From: Rhodococcus gordoniae
GTDB lineage: Bacteria; Actinomycetota; Actinomycetes; Mycobacteriales; Mycobacteriaceae
Direction of reading: 5' to 3'
Length of the DNA stretch: 37,853 bases
Assembly (NCBI RefSeq): GCF_001646655.1
Contig: NZ_LPZN01000046.1
Span: forward strand, 1-37,853
The notes beneath the pieces were generated by a model. That model was not told where the DNA came from. It saw only the letters and a program-made list of their open reading frames with translations, and did not search any database. Numbering within the stretch: the first letter of the stretch is position 1; every line of letters starts with the position of its first letter. A program made the translations under genes and the position numbers. Below, one piece after another: positions 8,585 through 16,870 of this stretch.

Positions 8585-9343
8585 GTGGGCATGCGGTATA
8601 ATATCGGGAACAGCAGGGGCACCATGAGACGTCGACACATGATATTGATCGGCTTAATACTGGGTGGATTAGTCCTCGCCTGCGGCACGTACTTCACTAT
8701 CGAGAACCGGGCGTCAGAGGAGACTGATTACGTCTCGACCTACACATCAGTTCTGCCACGTCCATCAGCTCCTACACCGATCGTACCGGCCTCGCCGTCA
8801 TTATTGTTCTATGGCGGCACGTTGACCATCGGCTCGTCTACAGCTGACGATTTGACTACGTTCCGGTCGCGGATTATTCATGCAGCGTCCAAACGGGGGC
8901 AAGCACGTGAACAAGTAAACGCTGTAAGCGGTATTCGGATATGGTCGTTCATTGCTCAGATGCAACCTGCGCCGGCTGGGATAGATCTTGCGGTGATAGA
9001 ACTAGGCACAAACGATGTTGGCCGCACCGATCCAACCGATTTTCGTGGGGGATATGACGCCGTGGTGACGAACGTCCGCACCACTAACCCCAACGCGGGG
9101 GTATTATGCATCGGGACCTGGGGTCCGTCAGCGAAGACGAAGCGATACGACTACGAGATCCGTGAGTCATGTCGGAACGCCGGAGGCGTATTCGTACCCA
9201 TCTCTCGCCTTTACGCGAAACCTCAGCTTCGCGGTCCCGCGGGTGCTCTAGTAGGCGGGCAGGTGGCCGATGCATTCAATCCAAATGCTGTCGGCCACGA
9301 AGCAATAGCAGCGGCTGTCCTTGAGGCGATCACGTTCGGGTAG
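8585..9343 (+). CDS. Membrane-anchored SGNH-hydrolase-like protein with substituted catalytic residues
   Basis: The protein (252 aa) has a short basic N-terminus, one membrane segment (MILIGLILGGLVLACG), a Pro/Ser/Thr-rich linker, and an extracytoplasmic domain with SGNH/GDSL layout. Block I is FYGGTLTIG (residues 75-83): the usual GDS is GGT, so Thr79 stands where the nucleophilic serine is expected. Block III is intact (GTND, 141-144). Block V reads DAFNPNAVGH (229-238), with Asn232 where the catalytic histidine of DxxH is expected. It may therefore be an inactive or altered esterase, perhaps glycan-binding. A cysteine after the membrane segment (VLAC) gives a weak lipobox. GTG 8585 is preceded by GAGGAG; ATG 8591 or 8624 are alternatives. 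The fold call is good, activity doubtful. Confidence 0.72.
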   Translation: MGMRYNIGNSRGTMRRRHMILIGLILGGLVLACGTYFTIENRASEETDYVSTYTSVLPRPSAPTPIVPASPSLLFYGGTLTIGSSTADDLTTFRSRIIHAASKRGQAREQVNAVSGIRIWSFIAQMQPAPAGIDLAVIELGTNDVGRTDPTDFRGGYDAVVTNVRTTNPNAGVLCIGTWGPSAKTKRYDYEIRESCRNAGGVFVPISRLYAKPQLRGPAGALVGGQVADAFNPNAVGHEAIAAAVLEAITFG

Positions 9344-9560
9344 GATCGCTCGGAGGCTCGTGCCCTCGTAATGTCTACCTCGCATGCCGTAGATTGCTGA
9401 GCACGGATGGGATGTCGGCGGAACGCTCAGCATCCAGATCTCTCCCTGTCGACTGGCAATTGGCAATGCACGTCACGGTTAGGGGGCAACCGAGAGGTTT
9501 CCTCACGACGGCGAGCAGGTCCGAACCCTCATTTGGTTGATTTGCAAGGAAATTGTGCCC

Positions 9561-9577
9561 GCCACGCGGAACGTGGC
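9561..9577. terminator. Short GC-rich hairpin between convergent genes
   Basis: GCCACG (9561-9566) and CGTGGC (9572-9577) form a perfect 6-bp stem with a 5-base loop in the 267-base gap between the SGNH-like gene and the convergent flippase gene. A second inverted repeat, TGCTGAGC (9395-9402) and GCTCAGCA (9425-9432), has an 8-bp stem and a 22-base loop. Neither is followed by a strong T-run, so terminator function is inferred from position only. Nothing else is seen in this gap. Confidence 0.3.
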
Positions 9578-9610
9578 TCCGAACTGCGAATTTGCTTCCA
9601 AGCGTAGCCG

Positions 9611-10897
9611 TCAGGTACCGAGCAATAATGCGACAATGGTCGTCAGGGTGGTGTAGAGACCAAGCATCATGCACAAGGAAATCCATGGGGTGTAACGACG
9701 CGCAACGAGGGTCAGCAAGCCAAGCACGAGCACCTCGCGGACAACTGCCAAGGTGGCGGCATACTGGATAGACTGCACCGCTGCAAATGCTATTGGTAGT
9801 GCGCACAGGGCACCGATCATTTTGATCGGTGCCGCCCAACGGATTCGCTTTGCAGCAATGAGAATAACAGTCATGCACCAGGCGAATAGTGTGGGACCTG
9901 TTGTCAGCGACAATATAATCGCGGCATCAAGGGAGCTGTCCCACTCATTGTCGAGGAGGGGGCGCAGGACAAGTTCAATGCCAGCGATTGTCGTCGCGGT
10001 TGCGGCTGCTGCGATTGGCGTGGATTTGAGAAGAATCGCATCAGCACCTGAACGGACGGTCGCCGCTTCCGAGTCACCTCTGTTGAAAAGTCGAGGTCGT
10101 AGGACATTGGCCGTCGAGGTTGAGATTGCGTCACCTGCGCTACGTGCGATTGACGTGGCGACGGTGTACTCACCCAAACGAGCAGCACCTGCGAGAGGTC
10201 CCATGATGACGCGGTCGGCTTGTGTCTGTATCCATGCAACCATGGAGTATAGGGAAAGGTGCACGAATTCCCGGTGGGGGTTATGCGTCTCCTGAACTAT
10301 TTCTGACTCGCCTTGCGAATCCTCTTTTACGTCGCATTCGGCCAAAGCTCTACGAGAGAGTATTGTGAAACCGAGTTCGGTTATAAATAGCTGCAAAGCG
10401 GGCGCAAGTAGTGAGTGCGTTATGAGGAGGACCGGAACACTCACCAGAAATGACAGTAGCGCGGCGATCAGTTGAAACTTTGCAAGCGCCTTCCAGTTAC
10501 CGCATTTCTGGTGATATGCAATGGTAGTGACACGCCGTGCGGTGACTGTAGGTATTAGTACGAAGATAAACACCGGTATAAATTCTGCTTTGGTATCAGC
10601 CGGTAACGTTATGTAGATCGCTGCCAGAGGAAGGGCGGTGAATAATGCGCCTACGATAGGTGTGCGTTTGGAGTAGCGAGCAAGGAAATCCCGCCCAATT
10701 TCGGTCCGTAGTGCGGGTACGGCGATCTGGCGGATGGCTGCGTCGGTGGCTGATTGAAAGAAGGTCACTACCAGGATTGCGAGTGCGTAAATTCCCACAG
10801 TTGATGGAGAAATGAAGAATGTCATGCCGAGCATTACAAGCGCAGAAGCGATGCGGGGGAAAACACGTTCAAGGAACGCCCAAATTAGATCCTTCAT
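9611..10897 (-). CDS. Wzx-like polysaccharide flippase (MATE/MOP superfamily)
   Basis: The 428-aa protein is hydrophobic throughout, with about twelve predicted membrane segments and short charged loops, as in lipid-linked repeat-unit flippases. The N-terminus (RIASALVMLGMTFFISPSTVGIYALAILVVTFFQSATDAAIRQIAV) has the spacing typical of this family, and a long charged loop in the middle separates the two six-helix halves. In this locus it would carry the lipid-linked oligosaccharide across the membrane to the Wzy-like polymerase. ATG at 10897 has AGAAGG just upstream on the minus strand. It lies 34 bases after the pyruvyl transferase gene and is the last gene of a three-gene minus-strand set. 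AT-rich composition matches the sugar cassette rather than the NRPS. The exact substrate is unknown. Confidence 0.82.
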   Translation of the reverse strand: MKDLIWAFLERVFPRIASALVMLGMTFFISPSTVGIYALAILVVTFFQSATDAAIRQIAVPALRTEIGRDFLARYSKRTPIVGALFTALPLAAIYITLPADTKAEFIPVFIFVLIPTVTARRVTTIAYHQKCGNWKALAKFQLIAALLSFLVSVPVLLITHSLLAPALQLFITELGFTILSRRALAECDVKEDSQGESEIVQETHNPHREFVHLSLYSMVAWIQTQADRVIMGPLAGAARLGEYTVATSIARSAGDAISTSTANVLRPRLFNRGDSEAATVRSGADAILLKSTPIAAAATATTIAGIELVLRPLLDNEWDSSLDAAIILSLTTGPTLFAWCMTVILIAAKRIRWAAPIKMIGALCALPIAFAAVQSIQYAATLAVVREVLVLGLLTLVARRYTPWISLCMMLGLYTTLTTIVALLLGT

Positions 10898-10931
10898 TTC
10901 ACCTTCTGGATTTTTGGCTGTACGATTCGTG

Positions 10932-11870
10932 TCAGCCAGCGAGCTCGATCGCCTCTGAGAACGAGTTTGCGAAACGGATATCGGGCTGAGTGTTGCCGAA
11001 CCACGTGTCTGCGTACTTGCTCAGTTTCCGATTGTTGTTGTCGATCGCTATTACTCGTCGGCCCATTTGGAGAGAAATGAGCATGGCATGGAGGCGATCC
11101 GTAACTACGGTTTCTCCCTGGCTGAGCAGGTTCACTCCGCGCTGTAGTCGACTCTCGGCGATTTCCTGCCACTGTTTAACCGATTTGTTTACGTATCTAG
11201 CAAGTGGGGGTATCCGCAACGATTTCCAACGGATTGAGGACGACACGGCAAGTCGTCGGTCATCCTTCTTCCAGTCAAATGATTCGATAGGAGCATCGCT
11301 AAATCCGGATTCTTGATCGCGCCGTGCTAGAACAACATGCTTAGCGATCGGTTTCGCGGAGGGTATGAAGCCTAGATGGTGCACCGCGTCGGGGGCTAGT
11401 ATCGGGTCCGAGATAATTCCCGCGAGCTCGTCCAGGGCGGTGCGGTCTCTTACGGCCATTCTCAAATTCGGTCGAGTCGCGAATTCGTCGATGAAACGCG
11501 ATTTTCCCCTCGGGCTTGCAAAATGGACTGATTGAGGTGCTTGGATGAGCAGGGTATCGGGATGGAGTTCTTGTGCTAATCGGTTTCGATGATCGTCGAT
11601 GCCGTCGAAAAGGCCGGCGATATTACCTCCACCGTTTATCATGACTGTCACACGTGATTCGAATATCGACTTCGGAAGTGTCGCGATGCAGTATGCCGAT
11701 TTAACGGATATGGCGCTTTCTTCGAAATACTTCAGTTGCCCAAGGGCAATTGCTGAATCGCCTACGTTGGGATAGTCCGGGAAGTCTGTGAATGTAAGCT
11801 GTGAAACGCCCTTGTACAGTATTCCATAGCGATCAGCAGCAATGCTCTTCATTGCATCGATGTAGTTCAT
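10932..11870 (-). CDS. Polysaccharide pyruvyl transferase family protein
   Basis: This 312-aa protein belongs to the polysaccharide pyruvyl transferase family (PF04230), which adds pyruvate ketals from phosphoenolpyruvate to sugar residues. Seen motifs are YPNVGDSAI (NxGD at residues 35-38), VTVMINGGGNIAGLF, LIQAPQSVHF, and the C-terminal VVTDRLHAMLISLQMGRRVIAIDNNNRKLS, all standard for the family. I chose ATG 11870, with AGGA about 8 bases upstream on the minus strand. The frame is open further up to 11984, but that extension would run into the end of the DUF4012 gene and looks non-coding. It lies 88 bases downstream of DUF4012 and just upstream of the flippase. Pyruvylation would add negative charge to the glycan. 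Confidence 0.86.
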   Translation of the reverse strand: MNYIDAMKSIAADRYGILYKGVSQLTFTDFPDYPNVGDSAIALGQLKYFEESAISVKSAYCIATLPKSIFESRVTVMINGGGNIAGLFDGIDDHRNRLAQELHPDTLLIQAPQSVHFASPRGKSRFIDEFATRPNLRMAVRDRTALDELAGIISDPILAPDAVHHLGFIPSAKPIAKHVVLARRDQESGFSDAPIESFDWKKDDRRLAVSSSIRWKSLRIPPLARYVNKSVKQWQEIAESRLQRGVNLLSQGETVVTDRLHAMLISLQMGRRVIAIDNNNRKLSKYADTWFGNTQPDIRFANSFSEAIELAG

Positions 11871-11958
11871 AGGTCTTCCTGAATTGGTTCGGTTCTTGCA
11901 AACGCTAAGAGTGGTCCTGAACGGTCGTGGATGAACGTGCGGTTGGCGGCGTTGTAGA

Positions 11959-13791
11959 TCAGCCACACACGGGGACTTGCACATTTACAACGGGATTATC
12001 GATAAGTGGCTGCGTTGGTACTTGAGCAGCGCCGTGAGAGGCAGGCTCCTCAAGCTCGTAGGCAATCTCGACCGTCTCGCCTTGAGGCACCGGGATCTGC
12101 ACATTGAACAGCGGGTGACCCCGTTCTACTCCGGTGTATCCAAAGGCAGTGGTGCCGTTGACGGTCACCTTCTTCAACTTGGCCCCTTGTGTCGCAAGCA
12201 ACCCGACGTCAGTGAGGTTCGTGCCAACGGGCGCACCGACAGGGTTGTCGAACATTCCTGCAACGTAGTTCGTGTAGTCCCCTGGAGGGAGACCGTTGGT
12301 GAGCCGCACGGTCACCTTCGACTCACGGACTTCCCCATCACACGATCCCGCTGTGTACTCGATCTCGCGCTCCAAGTAGTAGTCCAGCTTGTTTCCACCG
12401 AGGTTGTTGATCACCACGTGGGCATAAGGCGCGGGGTCATCGGGCACGACATGACCGAGAGGTGTAGTGGCGAGGACGTCTTGCTCCTCCGGGACGGAGC
12501 TCCATACCGCAAGGCGACCTTCGCCTGCCGCGCGTCCCAGAGCCTCGAGGAGTGCTTGCGGCCTGGAAATGCTGCCGGTCAGCTTCTTCACCACCGTTTG
12601 CGCAACCGTTTCCAGGTATGCCTTGCGTGCTTTCTGGTCGTCGCCGAAACGTGCGTAGGCCGTGGATTCGGTCAACTCCACCACGTTCTCCGCGGTGATC
12701 TTCTCACCGCCGGGGAGGGTTACATCCCCGACCACGTCGAGGACGTAACTCAGTGCGACGGGATCGGTCGCGATCGCACCGTCCACACGCTGGCCTGTCT
12801 CCTGCTGCCACATCGACTGCCAGATCTGGCCCGCGTACGGGAAGTGGGGACTCACATTGCTGTTACGGAAGTCCTGGGTGGGGCGGCTGTGGCCATATGC
12901 TCGCTGATAGTCGGGACCGAGGTCGATCGGGTCGTAGTCGAACCGGAATTCCCGATTGCTCGTGACGTCGTCGACGGAGACAGCACCGTCGTTTGCGCGG
13001 ATGACAGCGAAACCGCCGAGCAGTCCACCTGTGCCACGTGCCTCTGCGTTCGTCTGGAAACCCACGAAGTAACTACGCGGACCGTCTGCGCCCAGCATTG
13101 CCGGCGCGATCTGCGCCGCGAGCGACGTGTTGTTCAGCAGACCGGACAACTCGGACACCTGCTGCTGCAAGTCGACTCGTGCATCGTCGATCACCCCGAG
13201 CCACGTGCTGTCGACATTCTGAGCCTGCTGGTCGAGATTACTGATGGCCGCGGAAGTCGTCTCGAGGACGGGTGCGGCGTCCCGGAGGGCGGCGAGATTG
13301 ATGCGTGCGCCGTCCAAAATCAACTGATCGGGAGAGACTGCACTGCCTGCATCGACCGCCGGTAGGAGGACCTGCTCTGTGAGACCGCTCACAATGGTGG
13401 TCATCTGGCGAGTGGAATCGAACGGGCTGCCAAGGAATGGGACGGCGCCTGCGATGCGCCACGGCACCGAATCGACCGAACCCTGGGCGTCCTGGGCGTA
13501 ACGATCGGCGTCGGCTGCGGCGACGCGAGCCTTGTCGGTATCGCCTGCGAGCAGAGCATCTTTCGCCTGTGTGGCGAAGTTCTGCGCCTTCTCCAGATTC
13601 GACTTCGCCTGCAGGCCTTCGTAACCCAGCCAGCCGACGAATCCGACGACCACGAGTGCTCCTATACCGCAGCCGATCTGCACGCGACGGCGCTTCGCGC
13701 GCTGGGCTGCGATCTCCTCGTCGGACAGACGCCTCCGTACCTTGCGTCGACGCCGTTCGGGCGAATGTGACTCACCGGTAACATCGTTCAC
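11959..13791 (-). CDS. DUF4012 domain membrane-anchored protein
   Basis: The protein (610 aa from the chosen start) has a basic cytoplasmic head (RRRRKVRRR), one membrane segment at about residues 37-57, and a large extracytoplasmic DUF4012 region (PF13196). A coiled, Ala/Asp/Gln-rich part follows the membrane segment. The conserved core includes YFVGFQTNAEARGTGGLLGG and DGAIATDPVALSYVLDVVG. DUF4012 proteins recur in actinobacterial exopolysaccharide loci; their biochemical role is not established. GTG 13791 is preceded on the minus strand by AAGGGGG with acceptable spacing; the frame stays open up to 13962, so a longer form is possible. It is divergent from the NRPS with about 190 bases between them, and leads the minus-strand set with pyruvyl transferase and flippase. 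Its GC is higher than that of those two genes. Confidence 0.85.
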   Translation of the reverse strand: MNDVTGESHSPERRRRKVRRRLSDEEIAAQRAKRRRVQIGCGIGALVVVGFVGWLGYEGLQAKSNLEKAQNFATQAKDALLAGDTDKARVAAADADRYAQDAQGSVDSVPWRIAGAVPFLGSPFDSTRQMTTIVSGLTEQVLLPAVDAGSAVSPDQLILDGARINLAALRDAAPVLETTSAAISNLDQQAQNVDSTWLGVIDDARVDLQQQVSELSGLLNNTSLAAQIAPAMLGADGPRSYFVGFQTNAEARGTGGLLGGFAVIRANDGAVSVDDVTSNREFRFDYDPIDLGPDYQRAYGHSRPTQDFRNSNVSPHFPYAGQIWQSMWQQETGQRVDGAIATDPVALSYVLDVVGDVTLPGGEKITAENVVELTESTAYARFGDDQKARKAYLETVAQTVVKKLTGSISRPQALLEALGRAAGEGRLAVWSSVPEEQDVLATTPLGHVVPDDPAPYAHVVINNLGGNKLDYYLEREIEYTAGSCDGEVRESKVTVRLTNGLPPGDYTNYVAGMFDNPVGAPVGTNLTDVGLLATQGAKLKKVTVNGTTAFGYTGVERGHPLFNVQIPVPQGETVEIAYELEEPASHGAAQVPTQPLIDNPVVNVQVPVCG

Positions 13792-13866
13792 GCCGCTTGT
13801 GCCCCCTTCGTGGTTTCCGTTCGAGACGATAACCCGATTCCGAACTGGCCGACCGTTCAAGTGGTG

Positions 13867-13934
13867 GGTAACCGTGACTGTAAGTAAACTTCTGCACGGT
13901 GATCGTGACAGTGGAGTTGGGAGGCTCCGTCCAC
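13867..13934. promoter_or_regulatory. Direct repeats and inverted repeat in the DUF4012/NRPS divergent promoter region
   Basis: Two imperfect direct repeats lie in the 188-base gap: GGTAACCGTGACTGT (13867-13881) and GGTGATCGTGACAGT (13898-13912), identical at 12 of 15 positions. Their starts are 31 bases apart, close to three helical turns, so a protein could bind both on one face. An inverted repeat follows: GTGGA (13911-13915) with TCCAC (13930-13934), enclosing GGAG/CTCC (13920-13928). The position suggests an operator shared by both divergent genes. No confident -35/-10 boxes are called. This is inference from pattern only. Confidence 0.4.
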
Positions 13935-13979
13935 GATCGCACGATAGGGGAGGATTCTGCACGTCCCCTGTCCTGAATT

Positions 13980-16870
13980 GTGTCGGGCGAGGGCGAGGGG
14001 AGCGTGGTGCATCTACTTCCGCTGTCCCCTAGTCAGCGGGGGCTCTGGTACGCGCAAGCTCTCCATCCCGATGTGCCCTTCACGATTGCCCAGTACGTAG
14101 AACTTCGGGGCGAGCTCGATCACGACCTCGTTCGTCAGGCATGTGTGCAGGGTGCGCGCGACGTGGAGTCGGGTTTCCTGTTCCTCGTCGAGAAGGAAGG
14201 GCTTCCGGAGCAGGTTGTCGATGTCGAGTTCGACGACGACGTCCCGTACGTGGATTTCCGCTCGTGCGAGGATCCGGAAGCTGCGGCCCACCGGTGGATG
14301 AGCGAGCGATTCTCGCAGCCCATCGATCCGCTGCGCGACCGATTGATCGCGACGGCGTTGCTCCATATCGGCGACGGTCGTTACTTCCTGTCCAGCTACG
14401 TCCACCACATCGCTCTGGACGGGCACGGCGCGATGATCATGCTCAACCGCTCCGCCGAGCTGTACTCGGCGTGGATTGCGGGGGAGGAGACACCGCCCGT
14501 CACGTCGATGCCCGTCGAGAAGATCGTCGAGTTCGAGGCTGCATACACGGGGTCGAAACGTCAGACCGCCGATCGCGCCCATTGGCTCGAGCGGCTCTCC
14601 GGCCTGCCCGAGCCGATTTCACTCGTCGAAGGCGTCGCTCCGCCGACGGCGCCGGCACGCCATGCCGGCGCCGAGCTGCTGTCCGAGGTCGCCGACGCCG
14701 TGACGGCTCTGGCCTACGACGCGAACTCGACCGACGTCCCCATCGTCGTCGCCGCCTTCGCCGCATTTCTGTCGCGCGCGTGCGGCACCGACGATGTGGT
14801 GCTCACGCTCCCGGTCTCGGCGCGCACCACCGCGCCGCTGCGTCGCTCCGCCGGAGCCATCTCCAACGTCGTTCCGCTGCGGGTGCGCGTCGATCAGGCG
14901 GCGCCGGCCACCGATCTGATCCGCGACGTGCAGGTCGAGCTCACCGGCGCCCTGCGCCACCAGCGCTACCGCTACGAAGACATGCTGGCCGACCTGCGCG
15001 AGATGGGTCGCGAGCACAGCGAGACGCGCAACGCTTTCGGTCCCGTCGTCAACCTGATGATGTTCCACCCGCAGATCGCGTTCGGTGATGTCATCGGTGA
15101 TTACCACGTGCAGTCCACCGGACCGGTCGACGACCTGTCGGTCAACGTCTACCCGGGCGTCGCCGGCCGCACCATGCGCGTCGATTTCGAGGCCAACCCC
15201 AATCTCTACAGCGGCGAACACCTCTCGTCGCTGCACAGCCGTTTCCTCGGATTCCTGAAGCAGTTCGTGCAGAACGCGGGCGTCGCGGTGGGCGATCTCG
15301 CCCTCGCCGGCCCGGCCGAACTCGACGGCCTGGCGCCCGCCCGTGGCCGTACCGTGCCCGAGCCGGAACTGCTGCCCGACGTCCTCACCCGTCACGCCGC
15401 GCGCGACGCCGTCGCCGTCGTGGACGGGAGCGAGAGCATCACCTACCGCGAACTCGACGCTCGCTCCGACACGCTCGCTCATGCGCTGGTCGCGGCGGGT
15501 GCCGCCCCCGAAGAACGCGTCGCGGTGCTGCTGCCGCGCTCGTTCGACTCGGTGGTCGCGCTGTGGGCCGTCGCCAAGACCGGTGCCGCCTATACCCCGC
15601 TCGACCCCGAACTTCCCGCCCGCCGCCTCGGCCAGGTGCTGCGCGACGTGCGGATCGCCGTCGCCCACGACCACCCGGCGCTGCCCGGGCACGTCACCCG
15701 CATCGCGCCGCCCGCCGACGCATCCGGTGAGACCTTCACGGCCGAGCATCGCCTGCGTCTGCTGCACGTCGACAACGCGGCGTGGATCATCCACACCTCC
15801 GGTTCCACCGGCACCCCGAAGGCCGTCGCGGTGGGCCACCGCGGTGTGTCGGCGCTCGTGTCGACGCTGCGCGATCGCTACCGAGCCGACGAGGCGTCTC
15901 GCGTGCTGCACCTCGCCGCACCGTCCTTCGACGCGTCGCTGCAGGAACTGCTCCTCGCCTTCGATGCCGGCGCCACCCTGGTGATCTGCCCGCGCGACGC
16001 CGTCGGCGGGCCGGCCCTTGCCACCCTGCTGCGCAGCGAAGCCGTCACCCACGCGATCACCGCACCGGCGATCCTCGCCGTCACCCCCGACGACGGCTTG
16101 CCCGACCTGCAGGTTCTCGACGCCGGGGGCGAAGCGCTGCCGCAGGCCGTGGCCGACCGTTGGTCCACCGGCCGCACCATGCTCAATGCCTACGGGCCCA
16201 CCGAGACCACGATCCTCGCGACCCTCAGCGACCCCCTGCCGCCCGGCGCGGGTGTGCCCATCGGCCGGCCGATCGACGGCACCACCGCCGTGGTCCTCGA
16301 CGCCCGCCTGCATCCCGTGCCCGCCGGCGTGATCGGCGAGCTGTATCTCGGGGGACCGGGCGTGGCGCGCGGCTACCTCGGCGCACCGGCCCTCACCGCC
16401 GAACGCTTCCTCGCCTCGCCGTTCGGTGGTCGCATGTACCGCACCGGCGACCGCGTCCGCTGGACCACCGACGGGCAGCTCGAATTCCTGGGCCGTGCCG
16501 ACCAGCAGGTGAAGATCCGGGGCTACCGCATCGAACTCGGTGAGATCGAATCCGCGCTCGTCGCCGTCGACGAGGTGCAGACCGCGACCGTCACCGTCCG
16601 CGGCGACCACATCGCGGCCTACGTCGTGGGCGACGTCGACCCCGCCGATCTCACCGTCCGCCTCGCCGACGAACTGCCCACCTATCTGCGGCCGTCGTCG
16701 ACCACTGACGACTTCTTCGCGCTCGGCGGTCATTCGCTCGGCGCCGCCCAGCTCGCCGCACGTCTCGGTGCCGCACTGGGCCGCGACGTGCAGTTGCGCG
16801 ACGTGTTCGCCCATCCCACCGTTGCTCGTCTGGCAGCAGCCGCGGCGAAGCGACCCGAATCGGAATCGCG
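13980..16870 (+). other. NRPS module 1: EntF-like C, A lacking A10, shortened carrier protein
   Basis: C1 spans about residues 9-450, with HHIALDG at 142-148. Its C-terminal half ([10 protein letters not shown], then [13 protein letters not shown]) follows the EntF/DhbF pattern. A1 begins near residue 460 and has TSGSTG, FDASLQE, NAYGPTE, YRTGD and [15 protein letters not shown]. After [10 protein letters not shown] (about residue 905) the chain jumps directly to [13 protein letters not shown] of the carrier protein. The A10 motif with its catalytic lysine, the linker and the first carrier helix are absent, in frame. By-eye specificity residues are D-A-Q-I-L-A-A-I-L; I assign no amino acid. 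Confidence 0.85.

Noticed and set aside
11977-13365. 462-codon plus-strand frame opposite the DUF4012 gene
   Set aside because: The minus-strand DUF4012 protein has conserved motifs and a membrane anchor; the plus frame shows nothing and is antisense.
13980-13982. GTG 13980 as the certain NRPS start
   Set aside because: No ribosome site precedes it, while GAGGGGAG lies just before GTG 14007. I kept 13980 for the feature bounds only and state the uncertainty.
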